From NCBI RefSeq assembly GCF_009762325.1, contig NZ_CP034348.1, forward strand, positions 3,416,501 to 3,480,500: DNA of 64,000 bases. The letters run 5' to 3'. The translations under genes were made by a program, and so were the position numbers. The notes under the pieces were generated by a model. The model made no database searches, was not told the DNA's origin, and saw only the letters and a list, made by a program, of their open reading frames with translations. Shown here in pieces: positions 16,339-27,588 of the stretch. Within the stretch, counting starts at the first letter, position 1. Every line of letters begins with the position of its first letter. This DNA comes from Roseovarius faecimaris (lineage in GTDB: Bacteria > Pseudomonadota > Alphaproteobacteria > Rhodobacterales > Rhodobacteraceae).

Positions 16339-18183
16339 CTATCCTAGCATACCACTGCCGTGGCCGATGGCGGATTGCATGGTCTTGACCACGACGAACG
16401 CATCGCGCAGATGGCTGCGGTCAAAATCGGGCAGGTTGGCGGGCGGCAGAAAATTGTCGGGTGCCTTGCCCTGCTTCACCAGCTTCGCCTGATGCTCCAG
16501 CCGTGTGTCGGCAATAAGGTCATAGGCGCTCAGCAGATCCTGCGCGCCAGAAGCGCTGAGCGTGCCCTGCGCCTCTGCCGCTTCCAGCCGTGCGCGGGTG
16601 TTCACCGGGGTGAGCCGCCCGCGCAGCGCATGTATGCGGGCAAGGTCCACGATGGGCACCACACCGTTATGCTTCAGATCAATCGTGTTCTTGTGCTCGC
16701 CCGAGCGGATCGTCGCCAGCCCGCGCAGAAGGCTCAGCGGTGGCTGATGCTTGAGCGAGTTGGAAATCATATGCGCCACGAAGATCGAGTTCGCGCTGGC
16801 GGCTTTCAGCGTGTTCTCCTGAAGATCGTCAAACAGCGCCCGATGCCCGCCGATGGGCCGCAGATCAAACATCACCGAGGCCAGCATCTGGGCCTCCGGG
16901 TTGGGCTTGTTGATCCAGCCTGCGAAATACTCCTTCCACACCCTGACCGGCTGACACCAGCGCGGGTTGGTCGCCATCATGTCACCGGGACAATAGACAT
17001 AGCCGCAAGTGTTGAGCCCGTCGCAGACACGTTTGGCCAGCTCGGCAAAGTACCCGTCGCGGTCGGTATCCGTCACCGCATCGTCCAGAAATAGGCAGTT
17101 GTCCTGATCGCTCACACCGGTCTGCTCCTGCCGTCCCTGGCTTCCGCAGGCAAGCCAGAGGTACGGCACGGGCGCGGGGCCAAGAGCGGCTTCGGCCAAC
17201 GCCAGAAGGCGGCGGGTGGCGGTATCGGCGATGTCCGTGATCAGCCGCGTGACCACCTCGTGCCGGTTGCCGGCGGCGACAAGCTGCACCAGCAGTTTGG
17301 GAATGCGGGCGGTGACCTCGGCCATCTCCTCGGCGGTATTCGCCTGGGCGATCTCGCGCACCAGCTCGGCCGAGCTGACCGCCTGGAAGCACGTGAGATC
17401 CGTCTGTGTAACAATGCCCACGAGGCTTCCGCCCTCGACAATCGGCAAATGGCCGATGCGGTGCTCCATCATCGCGTGCAGAACATCCGATCCGATAGCA
17501 GACGGCGGCAGGGTGATCGGGTCGGCGGTCATCACGTCGCGCACGGTCGTATCCAGCGGGCGCGCCGCGGCAAGCACCTTGTTGGACAGATCGCGGGTGG
17601 TGAGGATGCCCCGCAGCGCACCGTCCTGCGTGATGCAAAGCGACGAAATCCGTTTGTCGCGCATCAGACCTGCGGCGTGCTGCACCGTGGCGCCGGGGCC
17701 GCATTCGGCAGGCCCGCGTGTCATCAGCGTTTCCACGCGCGTGGTCGCAAGCGACCGCTCCTGCGGCTTCGCGGACCGGCTCCGGTCAAAGAAGGCGCGC
17801 ACCGCGGGTTCTTCAGCCATCAATGCCTCGAACGGCGTCGGCGGCAGGACAAGCAACACGCCCGCCTCGCGCATCCGCGCACCCGTCACCGCAACCCCAT
17901 CGCGCAAGAGCCCGCGCTCTCCGAACGAGTTACGCAATCCCAGATGCGAGACAATCACGCCATTCTCGTCGCTGATCTCCACCTCGCCGGAATAGATCAG
18001 ATAGAGCCCCTCAAGCTGATCACCCCTGTCATAGATCACCGCGCCCTGCGGAACATCCCGCACCTGGACCTGTGCCGCCAGTGTCGCGATCGCGTCGGGC
18101 TGAAGCGTGTCATAGGGGTGAACCGAGTGCAAAAAACGTATGATCTGGTCTTGGGTCAGGGGCAATGTCAATCTGCCTGTCAT
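16339..18183 (-). CDS. cNMP-binding/CBS/DUF294 nucleotidyltransferase-like protein
   Basis: A 614-residue cytoplasmic protein. Domains in order are a cyclic-nucleotide-binding fold (about 15-125), two CBS domains (about 148-270), a DUF294 nucleotidyltransferase domain with GSQGRQE (347-353) and the acidic pair in SDQDN (Asp359, Asp361), and a DUF294 C-terminal helical domain. The acidic residues suggest an active transferase related to GlnD/GlnE. The substrate is unknown. A GTG at 18213 would lie inside a terminator hairpin, so the ATG at 18183 is chosen, though no good ribosome site is seen. It lies downstream of the acetate-type symporter; a role in regulating it is inferred. Confidence 0.85.
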   Translation of the reverse strand: MTGRLTLPLTQDQIIRFLHSVHPYDTLQPDAIATLAAQVQVRDVPQGAVIYDRGDQLEGLYLIYSGEVEISDENGVIVSHLGLRNSFGERGLLRDGVAVTGARMREAGVLLVLPPTPFEALMAEEPAVRAFFDRSRSAKPQERSLATTRVETLMTRGPAECGPGATVQHAAGLMRDKRISSLCITQDGALRGILTTRDLSNKVLAAARPLDTTVRDVMTADPITLPPSAIGSDVLHAMMEHRIGHLPIVEGGSLVGIVTQTDLTCFQAVSSAELVREIAQANTAEEMAEVTARIPKLLVQLVAAGNRHEVVTRLITDIADTATRRLLALAEAALGPAPVPYLWLACGSQGRQEQTGVSDQDNCLFLDDAVTDTDRDGYFAELAKRVCDGLNTCGYVYCPGDMMATNPRWCQPVRVWKEYFAGWINKPNPEAQMLASVMFDLRPIGGHRALFDDLQENTLKAASANSIFVAHMISNSLKHQPPLSLLRGLATIRSGEHKNTIDLKHNGVVPIVDLARIHALRGRLTPVNTRARLEAAEAQGTLSASGAQDLLSAYDLIADTRLEHQAKLVKQGKAPDNFLPPANLPDFDRSHLRDAFVVVKTMQSAIGHGSGMLG

Positions 18184-18186
18184 CTG

Positions 18187-18223
18187 AAAAGAAAAGTCCT
18201 GCCCGGTCTGCACCGGACAGGAC
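18187..18223 (-). terminator. Terminator after the symporter gene
   Basis: Twelve-base arms, GTCCTGCCCGGT (18196-18207) and ACCGGACAGGAC (18212-18223), pair with one mismatch around a CTGC loop. On the minus strand TTTTCTTTTC follows. It should end the acs-adk-symporter transcript and lies directly before the DUF294 start. Confidence 0.75.
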
Positions 18224-18276
18224 TATTTTGAAAGAGGGCGGATGGCCGCATGAGGCCACCCGTCGCGGGCCTGGGA

Positions 18277-20064
18277 TCAGTGATCCTGAGCCGACCCTGC
18301 CCCGCGCGGAATGCGCACGCTTTCGACGAGATCCTTGATCTCCTGCGGCAGCTCCTTGGTCATGCCCGACACGATGTAGGCCACCGTGAAGTTGACGGCC
18401 GCACCGATCGCCCCGAACGAGGTCGACTTGATCGTGCCCAGCAGCGGGTCAGCATCGCTGAAGCTGTTGGTGTCGGGGATGAAGAACCACCCCTTGTGCA
18501 GGAAGATATAGATCAGCGTCACGGTCAGACCGGCCAGCATACCTGCCACGGCGCCCGTGTTGTTGATCTTGGTCGAGAAGATCCCCATCATCAGAGCCGG
18601 GAAGATCGACGCCGCCGCCAGACCAAAGGCAAGGGCCACGGTTTGCGCGGCAAAGCCCGGCGGGTTGAGGCCCAGATAGGTGGCCACAACGATGGCCGCC
18701 GCCATTGCGATCCGCGCCGACAAAAGCTCGCCTTTTTCCGAGATCTGCGGATTGATCGCGCCCTTGATCAGGTCGTGAGACACAGCCGAGGAGATCGCGA
18801 GCAACAGACCCGCAGCGGTCGACAGAGCGGCGGCAAGACCACCGGCAGCCACAAGACCGATCACCCAACCTGGCAGGTTGGCGATCTCGGGGTTGGCAAG
18901 CACGAGGATGTCACGGTTGAAGTTGGTCAGCTCATTGCCTTCCCAGCCTTTTTCCGCGGCCATAGCCTGCATGTCGGCGTCCTTGTCGTTGTAGTACTGG
19001 ATCGCACCGTCGCCGTTCTTGTCTTCCCAGCCCAGAAGGCCGGTTTTCTGCCAGGTTGCCATCCAGGCGTACTCTTCGTCATTCTCGATCTGCTGCACGG
19101 TCACGGCACCACCGTCGATGCCGCCATTGGGCCACATCATTTCGGTGATGTTCAGGCGCGCCATGGCCCCCACGGCCGGGGCCGTCAGGTAAAGCAGCGC
19201 GATGAAGACCAGCGTCCAGCCAGCGGACCAGCGGGCGTCAGACACCTTCGGCACCGTGAAGAAGCGCATGATCACGTGGGGCAGACCGGCCGTCCCGATC
19301 ATCAGCGACAGGGTGAAGAGCACCATGTTGAGCGTATCGGCATGGTGGGCGGTATATTCGTTGAAGCCCAGCTCACGCACGATCTGATCGAGCTTCTGCA
19401 GCAGCGGCTCACCGGATGCGGCATGCTCGCCAAAAAGGCCAAGCGCCGGGATCGGGTTGCCCGTCAGTTGCAGAGAGATGAAGATCGCCGGGATGGTATA
19501 GGCGGTGATCAGCACGCAGTACTGTGCCACCTGGGTGTAGGTCACACCCTTCATCCCGCCGAACACGGCATAGGCGAACACCACACAGGCCCCGATCAAG
19601 AGACCAGCCGTGTTGGAGACCTCCAGGAAGCGGCCAAAGGCCACGCCCACGCCGGTCATCTGACCGATCACGTAGGTCACCGACGCCACGATCAGGCAGA
19701 CCACGGCCACGATACGGGCGGTCTGGCTATAGAAGCGGTCACCGATGAATTCCGACACGGTGTATTTGCCGAACTTCCGCAGGTACGGTGCCAGAAGCAG
19801 CGCCAGAAGCACATAGCCACCGGTCCAGCCCATCAGAAAGGAAGAGTTGTCATAGCCGGTAAAGGCAATGAGCCCCGCCATCGAAATGAACGAGGCTGCC
19901 GACATCCAGTCCGCTGCCGTGGCCATCCCGTTGGTCACCGGGTGCACGCCGCGGCCGGCGGCGTAGAATTCCGAGGTCGAGCCCGCGCGGGCCCAGATTG
20001 CGATGCCGATGTAAAGCGCAAAGCTCGCGCCCACAAACAGCAGGTTGATTGTAAACTGATCCAT
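18277..20064 (-). CDS. Sodium:solute symporter, VC_2705 subfamily (acetate-type)
   Basis: A 595-residue solute:sodium symporter family protein with about 13 transmembrane segments. The N-terminal SEFYAAGRGVHPVTNGMATAADWMSAASF region is typical (family signature). A long extracytoplasmic insert (about 310-395) carries an EF-hand-like DKNGDGAIQYYND (348-360). It pairs with the DUF4212 small subunit encoded 15 bases upstream and lies in an acs-adk neighbourhood, so acetate or another short carboxylate is the likely substrate. ActP is the related E. coli transporter, but this is a different subfamily. Confidence 0.9.
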   Translation of the reverse strand: MDQFTINLLFVGASFALYIGIAIWARAGSTSEFYAAGRGVHPVTNGMATAADWMSAASFISMAGLIAFTGYDNSSFLMGWTGGYVLLALLLAPYLRKFGKYTVSEFIGDRFYSQTARIVAVVCLIVASVTYVIGQMTGVGVAFGRFLEVSNTAGLLIGACVVFAYAVFGGMKGVTYTQVAQYCVLITAYTIPAIFISLQLTGNPIPALGLFGEHAASGEPLLQKLDQIVRELGFNEYTAHHADTLNMVLFTLSLMIGTAGLPHVIMRFFTVPKVSDARWSAGWTLVFIALLYLTAPAVGAMARLNITEMMWPNGGIDGGAVTVQQIENDEEYAWMATWQKTGLLGWEDKNGDGAIQYYNDKDADMQAMAAEKGWEGNELTNFNRDILVLANPEIANLPGWVIGLVAAGGLAAALSTAAGLLLAISSAVSHDLIKGAINPQISEKGELLSARIAMAAAIVVATYLGLNPPGFAAQTVALAFGLAAASIFPALMMGIFSTKINNTGAVAGMLAGLTVTLIYIFLHKGWFFIPDTNSFSDADPLLGTIKSTSFGAIGAAVNFTVAYIVSGMTKELPQEIKDLVESVRIPRGAGSAQDH

Positions 20065-20078
20065 CGTTCAGCTGTCCC

Positions 20079-20339
20079 TTATTCTTCGTCGACGCCGTGT
20101 TCACGGTCGAGCTTGTTCATCCGGATGGCGTAGAAGAAGATCAGCGCCAAAAAGACGAGGATTGAACCTTGCTGGGCAAACCAGAAGCCCAGATCGGTAC
20201 CGCCGACGGCGATGCCGCTCAGCATGGGGCGCAGCAGGATGCCGAACCCAAAAGAGACCAGCGCCCAGATGACGAGGCTGATCAGAATGATCCGCACATT
20301 GGCGGACCAATATGCGTTGTTGGATGAGTTTTCAGACAT
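20079..20339 (-). CDS. DUF4212 small subunit of the symporter
   Basis: An 86-residue membrane protein with two transmembrane segments (about 12-32 and 46-68) and the family pattern YWSANVRIILISLVIWALVSFG near its N-terminus (listed for recognition only). The start at 20339 has GGGGGAGGA upstream; the longer frame from 20366 does not. DUF4212 proteins occur almost always just before VC_2705-type symporters and are thought to be their small subunit, as here. Confidence 0.9.
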   Translation of the reverse strand: MSENSSNNAYWSANVRIILISLVIWALVSFGFGILLRPMLSGIAVGGTDLGFWFAQQGSILVFLALIFFYAIRMNKLDREHGVDEE

Positions 20340-20398
20340 TGCGTCCTCCCCCTTCTCCGTTTCCACAGGCCCTACGGCTCATCCGCAGGGCCTCTCTT

Positions 20399-21082
20399 TC
20401 AGGCCACCGCGTCCTTGACGATGGCATTCAGTCCTTGCGCGATGGCGTCGATCTCACCCATCGCATCCAGGCGCTTCAGGGCGCCTTTCTGCTCGTAATA
20501 CGTGATCAGTGGCGCGGTCTGCGCGTGATAGGCTTCCAGCCGCTGCGCCACGGTTTCGGCATTGTCATCCGCGCGGCGCTTCATATCCGTGCCGCCGCAT
20601 TTGTCGCAGGTACCGTCCTTGGCCGTGGGCTTGAACCGGTCATGATAGCCCTCGCCGCAACCGCCACAGGTGAAGCGGCCCGAAATGCGCACGACCATCT
20701 CGGCGTCTTCCACCTCAAGGCTGATCGCCGCGTTGATCTTCTGTCCGGTCTCCGACAGCAGCCCATCCAGCGCCTCGGCCTGCACCGTGGTGCGGGGAAA
20801 GCCGTCCAGGATCACCCCCTTGGCACAATCGGGCTCGGCCAGGCGGTCGCGCAGGATGGCAATGACGATCTCGTCGCTTACCAGGTCACCCGCTTCCATC
20901 ACCGCCTTCGCGGCCTTGCCCGCCTCGGTGCCCGCCGCGACAGCGGCGCGCAACAGGTCTCCGGTGCTGAGCTGTACGAGGCCGAACGTGTCTTCCAGCA
21001 TCCTCGCCTGGGTACCTTTCCCGGCGCCCGGAGGGCCAAGCAGGATCAGGACAGGGGTTTGGGTCAGTGTCTCGGTGCTCAT
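20399..21082 (-). CDS. adk: Adenylate kinase
   Basis: A 227-residue nucleotide kinase that interconverts ATP, AMP and ADP. It has the P-loop GPPGAGKGTQ at about residue 16 and a long LID domain with a zinc-type CxxC pair (CGGCGEGYHDRF and CDKCGG). It lies immediately after acs, whose reaction releases AMP, so co-expression makes metabolic sense. The ATG at 21082 has AAGGGG upstream; the GTG at 21091 overlapping the acs stop is less likely. A shorter adk may exist elsewhere, since Rhodobacteraceae often have one in the ribosomal operon (known context, not seen here). Confidence 0.93.
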   Translation of the reverse strand: MSTETLTQTPVLILLGPPGAGKGTQARMLEDTFGLVQLSTGDLLRAAVAAGTEAGKAAKAVMEAGDLVSDEIVIAILRDRLAEPDCAKGVILDGFPRTTVQAEALDGLLSETGQKINAAISLEVEDAEMVVRISGRFTCGGCGEGYHDRFKPTAKDGTCDKCGGTDMKRRADDNAETVAQRLEAYHAQTAPLITYYEQKGALKRLDAMGEIDAIAQGLNAIVKDAVA

Positions 21083-21087
21083 GCCAT

Positions 21088-23052
<1,965 letters not shown>

Positions 23053-23479
23053 CGTTGGTTCCTCCTAAAAAATGGTCATGTGATCACAAAAGTGCATCCC
23101 GGAGGCTGGCCGACATACGAATGTGTCACAAATTTAGGCGGACCATAATCAATTTTGAAAAAAAAGTCTTAAGCCTAGATTTTTGAAGGAAAAACGTGTC
23201 AATATATTTTCTAAGATAGAAGAGTTTTGTAAACTACCTTTACTTTGCAACCAATTTACCTTTAAAAGCAGCGGTTTTTACCTAACGTCACTCACGCGTG
23301 TTCGGCTGAAAAATGAGGCATTTCACTCCGCAGAGCGCCAAATAGACAGCACTGCGCGCCTGCGACATATTGTTTCGGTATGCATTGGTATACTTATTTT
23401 CGCGCGCCGAGCCGACACGACGTATGGAATCATGCCCCGAGACACTGCACCCTGCTCAGCTCCGGCATCTGTCCCCCCG
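23053..23479. other. Gene-free A+T-rich stretch upstream of acs
   Basis: This 427-base stretch between acs and adenine deaminase holds no convincing gene. Open frames here run antisense into the deaminase gene. The part 23100-23300 is strikingly A+T-rich compared with the surroundings. It contains the palindrome near acs and probably the acs promoter. No clear terminator or RNA gene was seen. Confidence 0.6.
23079..23088. promoter_or_regulatory. Palindrome TGTGATCACA upstream of acs
   Basis: A perfect 10-bp palindrome 27 bases before the acs start codon, just upstream of the ribosome binding site. It resembles fused TGTGA/TCACA half-sites but lacks the six-base spacer of a CRP site. Probable operator; the regulator is unknown. 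Confidence 0.35.
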
Positions 23480-25183
23480 TCAGCGCAGAAGCGCGAAGCG
23501 GTCCACGTCCACAAGGCCGCGATCCGTAATCTTGAGATGGGGAATTACCGGCAAGGCCAGAAACGCCAGCTGCAGGAAAGGTTCCTCAAGGGTCACACCA
23601 AGCGCAACAGCCGCCTCGCGCAGGGCAAGAAGCGCGGATTGAACCTCTTCGAAAGGCGCTTCGCTCATCAGTCCGGCGATGGGCAGGGCAAGCTCTGCCT
23701 GCACCTGCGTTTCGGCAACCACGACGAACCCTCCTTGCAGCGCCCTGAGCCGGTTCGCGGCCAGCGCCATATCGTCATAGTTCACCCCAACAACAGCGAT
23801 ATTATGGTGATCGTGACAGACGGTTGACGCAATGGCACCGCGTTCAATCCCGAACCCACGCACGACGCCGGTCGCGACATTGCCATTGCGCCCATGCCGT
23901 TCGATCACCGCGATCCGGACCAGATCACGCTCCGGATCGGGAGGTTTGTCACCGTCCTGCGGTTCAATCGTTTCTGTGAGATGTTCGGTGATGATCTTTC
24001 CCGGAAGAATACCGATGACCGGGGTCGCGGCTGCGCTGCCCTCGCAACGAAAACTCTCGGGCGTCATCTCGGGCGCGTTGACCGAGCGGAGCGCAACGGG
24101 AGCGACAGGCCTGCGTGCGGCAAAGAGCGCATCACTCAGCACCTGCCCCGCGCAGAGCACGATCTCGGCGCGGCATGTTGCCAGATCGTCGAGAACCACG
24201 ATATCGGCGCGCTTGCCGGGCGCGATCAGACCACGATCCTTCAGCCCGAACGCCTCTGCAGCCGACAGGCTGGCCGCGCGGTAAACCGCAAGCGGCGGGC
24301 AGCCTCCGGCGATGGCCGTGCGGATCATATGATCAAGATGGCCGTATTCAGCGATGTCGAGCGGGTTCCGGTCGTCGGTGCAGAGGCACATATAGGGCGC
24401 GGTGCGTTCGGTGAGCAGCGGCATCAGGGCCTGAAGATCCTTCGAGACGGACCCTTCGCGGATCAGCACGCGCATACCCTTTTGCAGCTTCTCGCGGGCC
24501 TCTGTCGCGGTCGTGGCCTCGTGCTCTGTCACGATCCCCGCGGCGATGTAGGCGTTCAGCGCCTTGCCGGACAGCATGGGCGCGTGCCCGTCGATATGAC
24601 GCCCACGAAACGCGGTGAGCTTGGCCATGACCTCAGGCTCCTGGTTCAGAACACCGGGATAGTTCATGAATTCCGCCAGTCCGATGACCGACGGGTGATC
24701 CATCAGCGGCGCGAGGTCATCGGCGGTGAGCCTTGCGCCGGAGGTCTCCATATCGGTCGAGGGAACACACGAGCTGAGCTGCACCCGGATGTCCATGCAG
24801 CAGTGCTGGCTCGCCTCCAGCATGTAGCGGATGCCGTCGAGGCCGGCGACATTGGCAATCTCATGCGGGTCGCAAATCGCCGTGGTCACGCCACGCAGGG
24901 CAACGCAGCGATCAAATTCCTGCGGAGTAACCAGCGAGCTTTCGATATGCAGATGCGTGTCGATGAAGCCCGGAACAAGCGTTTTACCAGTGACATCGAT
25001 GACTTCGCGGGCCTCGTAGGCAGCGGCAATGCCAACAATATGGCTGCCGCAAATGGCCACATCCCCGTCCAGCATCTCTCCGGTCACCAGATCGAGCACC
25101 CGTCCGCCGCGCAGGACCAGATCGGCAGGCACACGGCCCTGAGCCTGGTCGATCATCTGGGTCAGCGGCGGCGCAACAGCCAT
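23480..25183 (-). CDS. ade: Adenine deaminase
   Basis: A 567-residue amidohydrolase that converts adenine to hypoxanthine and ammonia. The metal-binding motif [12 protein letters not shown] and the later [14 protein letters not shown] are characteristic of the Ade family, as is the C-terminal domain with VCHDHHNI. The start at 25183 has GGAGG upstream; the open frame extends further to 25321 without support. It is transcribed divergently from an FAD oxidoreductase gene 143 bases away. Confidence 0.93.
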   Translation of the reverse strand: MAVAPPLTQMIDQAQGRVPADLVLRGGRVLDLVTGEMLDGDVAICGSHIVGIAAAYEAREVIDVTGKTLVPGFIDTHLHIESSLVTPQEFDRCVALRGVTTAICDPHEIANVAGLDGIRYMLEASQHCCMDIRVQLSSCVPSTDMETSGARLTADDLAPLMDHPSVIGLAEFMNYPGVLNQEPEVMAKLTAFRGRHIDGHAPMLSGKALNAYIAAGIVTEHEATTATEAREKLQKGMRVLIREGSVSKDLQALMPLLTERTAPYMCLCTDDRNPLDIAEYGHLDHMIRTAIAGGCPPLAVYRAASLSAAEAFGLKDRGLIAPGKRADIVVLDDLATCRAEIVLCAGQVLSDALFAARRPVAPVALRSVNAPEMTPESFRCEGSAAATPVIGILPGKIITEHLTETIEPQDGDKPPDPERDLVRIAVIERHGRNGNVATGVVRGFGIERGAIASTVCHDHHNIAVVGVNYDDMALAANRLRALQGGFVVVAETQVQAELALPIAGLMSEAPFEEVQSALLALREAAVALGVTLEEPFLQLAFLALPVIPHLKITDRGLVDVDRFALLR

Positions 25184-25326
25184 GGGACAGCCTCCGTCAT
25201 CAGGGTTCCGCACAGGATCACACGCTCTGTGCGTCACGCGCAAGTGCGGAGCCAAAAGGGGCTGGTCTCCGGCCGAAAAGAGCGGCAATTTGCGCGCAAA
25301 CGTCCCCGGAATGAAAGGCAAGGTGG

Positions 25327-26541
25327 ATGCGCTTTCCCAGCACCCCAGAGTATCAGAGCTATGATATCGTCATCGTGGGCGGGGCGATCATGGGCTCGAG
25401 CCTGGCCTGGCACCTTACGCAGGATCCGGATTTTGACGGTCGGGTACTGGTGGTGGAACGTGACCCAAGCTACGAGTGGTGCTCCACCGCGCACACGAAC
25501 AGCTGCATGCGGCAGCAGTTTTCTTCCGACCTGAATGTGCGCATCTCGCAATTCGCCGCCGCCTTCGTGAAGAATTTGCGCGACCACATGGGCGGTGACA
25601 AACGCGTGCCCGAGCTTTCGATCCAGAATTTCGGGTATCTCTATCTTGCTGATACGGAGAGCTATGCCGAGCGCCTGCGTCGCAATCTCGAGGTGCAGCG
25701 CGCGGCGGGGGCCGGAACGCGGCTTCTGACCCGCGACGAGATTGCAGCGGCCTATCCCTTCTACGCACTGGACGACATCCTAGTTGGGTCCATCAACACC
25801 GTGGACGAAGGGTATTGGGATGGAAGCACCGTCTTTGACTGGCTGCGTCGCAAGGCCCGCGAAAACGGCGCGGAATATGTCGCCAACGAGGTGGTCGCGA
25901 TGACCCGGGCGCCTTCCGGGCAAACGATCGGGTCTGTGACGCTCGGCTCGGGCGAGGTGATCTCCTGCGGGCAGGTGGTCAATGCCTCGGGCCCCCGCGC
26001 CGCACGCACCGCAGCGATGGCGGGCCTGTCGCTTCCGGTGGAGCCGCGCAAACGCTTTACCTGGATATTCTCCGCCGAGCGCCCTCTGGACCGTCCGCTG
26101 CCGTTGACCATCGACCCTTCTGGCGTGCATGTGCGCGAAAACGGCGGGGGCACGTATATGGTGGGCGGCCATGCCGAGCATGATCCAGCTGTCGATCCGG
26201 ATGATTTCACCATGGATCACGACCTGTGGGAGGCCCATATCTGGCCCATCGTCGCCACCCGCATCCCGCAATTCGAGGCCATCCGGGTGCAGTCCGAATG
26301 GGCCGGGCATTATGCCTATAACACGCTTGATCAGAATGCCGTCATCGGCCCGCATCCGGAACTGGGCAACTTCCATTTCCTGAACGGGTTTTCCGGCCAC
26401 GGGCTTCAGCAATCCCCGGCGATGGGGCGTGGACTGGCCGAGTTGCTCCTGCATGGCCACTACCGGACCCTGGACCTCAGCCCGTTTCACTACGACCGGA
26501 TCGTCGACAACCGCCCCATCGTGGAACAGGCCATCATCTGA
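25327..26541 (+). CDS. FAD-dependent amino-acid-oxidase-type oxidoreductase
   Basis: A 404-residue flavoprotein of the DAO family. It has the N-terminal dinucleotide fold [16 protein letters not shown] and a C-terminal [20 protein letters not shown] typical of glycine, sarcosine and dimethylglycine oxidase relatives. It has no signal peptide. The likely reaction is oxidation of a secondary amine or N-methyl amino acid. A weak AAGGTGG precedes the ATG. It is divergent from ade and convergent with lpxK. The substrate cannot be fixed from sequence; FOXRED1-like proteins are alternatives. Confidence 0.85.
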   Translation: MRFPSTPEYQSYDIVIVGGAIMGSSLAWHLTQDPDFDGRVLVVERDPSYEWCSTAHTNSCMRQQFSSDLNVRISQFAAAFVKNLRDHMGGDKRVPELSIQNFGYLYLADTESYAERLRRNLEVQRAAGAGTRLLTRDEIAAAYPFYALDDILVGSINTVDEGYWDGSTVFDWLRRKARENGAEYVANEVVAMTRAPSGQTIGSVTLGSGEVISCGQVVNASGPRAARTAAMAGLSLPVEPRKRFTWIFSAERPLDRPLPLTIDPSGVHVRENGGGTYMVGGHAEHDPAVDPDDFTMDHDLWEAHIWPIVATRIPQFEAIRVQSEWAGHYAYNTLDQNAVIGPHPELGNFHFLNGFSGHGLQQSPAMGRGLAELLLHGHYRTLDLSPFHYDRIVDNRPIVEQAII

Positions 26542-26583
26542 CGCGCCCTCTTCTTCTTGGCCAGCATACTCCTGCCGGTGGCC

Positions 26584-27588
26584 TTACTCTGTTTGCGACG
26601 TCCGCACCCGCTCAAACGCCGCATCAAAGGCGCTCCAGTCTTTCACCTCAAGCCGCACCGGAAGCGTCACCACCCTGGTCCGGAAACTATCGGGCAAGCG
26701 CACCGCGTCTTTCTCGGTCGTGACAAGCTGAGCCCCCAGCAATGCCGCTTCATTTTCCAGCCGGGCCATTAGCGCCGGGGTCAGCGGCTGGTGATCCTCC
26801 AGCGCTTCCGCGCGCACCAGCTCTGCCCCCAACCCGCGCAAGGTGGCAAAGAATTTCTCCGGGTGGCCGATCCCCGCAAAGGCCAGAAAGCGCGCGCCCT
26901 CCCAATCCATCCCGGTTGGCAGCGGTGCAAGTTGCCCCCGCATCTGCGGCAGGCTGAGCACCCCGCCCCAGGTCGCGGCAAACAGCGCCTGCGCCTTTTC
27001 GGGCCCGATGGACAGCAGCACATCCGCACGCCGCAGCCCTGTCTCAACAGGCTCGCGCAAAGGGCCGGCAGGCAGACACCGCCCGTTCCCGAACCCCTTG
27101 GCGGCATCGACCACGACCAGGCTCAGATCCTTGGCGACATCCGGGTTCTGATGCCCGTCATCCATGACGATCACATCGGCCCCGGCAGCCTCTGCCGCCT
27201 GTGCCGCCGCCGCGCGGTCGCGGGCGATCCAGACCCGGGTGAAGGCGGCAATAAGCAAAGGCTCGTCCCCCACCTGAGCGGCGGAATGCGTCCGCTCGAT
27301 GACCTCCACCGGCCCTGTCAGCTCTCCGCCATGCCCGCGCGAGATCACGAACGGGGTCAGGCCCCGCGCCTGCAAATGCTGAACCAGCGCGATCACCGTG
27401 GGGGTCTTGCCCGTGCCCCCGGCATTGAGGTTTCCGACACAGATCACCGGCACACCCGCGCGCCATGCCTGCCCCGTGTTCAATCGCCGCGCCGTGCCCG
27501 CCGCGTAGAGCGCGCCGAGCGGTGCCAGAAGGCGGGCACGTAGGGCAGGCCTGTCAGGGGGCGTATCCCAAAACCGTGGTGCGCGCAT
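26584..27588 (-). CDS. lpxK: Tetraacyldisaccharide 4'-kinase
   Basis: A 334-residue inner-membrane-associated kinase that adds the 4' phosphate to lipid A. It has the P-loop [13 protein letters not shown] near residue 47, the conserved SRGHGG, and the DDGHQN acidic motif. The ATG overlaps the upstream glycosyltransferase stop as TGATG, showing coupling. The longer open frame to 27927 is antisense to that gene. Placement beside a Kdo-transferase-like gene supports an LPS role. Confidence 0.93.
   Translation of the reverse strand: MRAPRFWDTPPDRPALRARLLAPLGALYAAGTARRLNTGQAWRAGVPVICVGNLNAGGTGKTPTVIALVQHLQARGLTPFVISRGHGGELTGPVEVIERTHSAAQVGDEPLLIAAFTRVWIARDRAAAAQAAEAAGADVIVMDDGHQNPDVAKDLSLVVVDAAKGFGNGRCLPAGPLREPVETGLRRADVLLSIGPEKAQALFAATWGGVLSLPQMRGQLAPLPTGMDWEGARFLAFAGIGHPEKFFATLRGLGAELVRAEALEDHQPLTPALMARLENEAALLGAQLVTTEKDAVRLPDSFRTRVVTLPVRLEVKDWSAFDAAFERVRTSQTE

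Noticed and set aside
18250..20133. A 627-codon plus-strand frame
   Set aside because: It lies opposite the symporter gene, is rich in His, Arg and Gln, and has no family features.
23183..23827. A 214-codon plus-strand frame running into adenine deaminase
   Set aside because: Its second half is antisense to the deaminase and its first half is A+T-rich noncoding-like sequence without a ribosome site.
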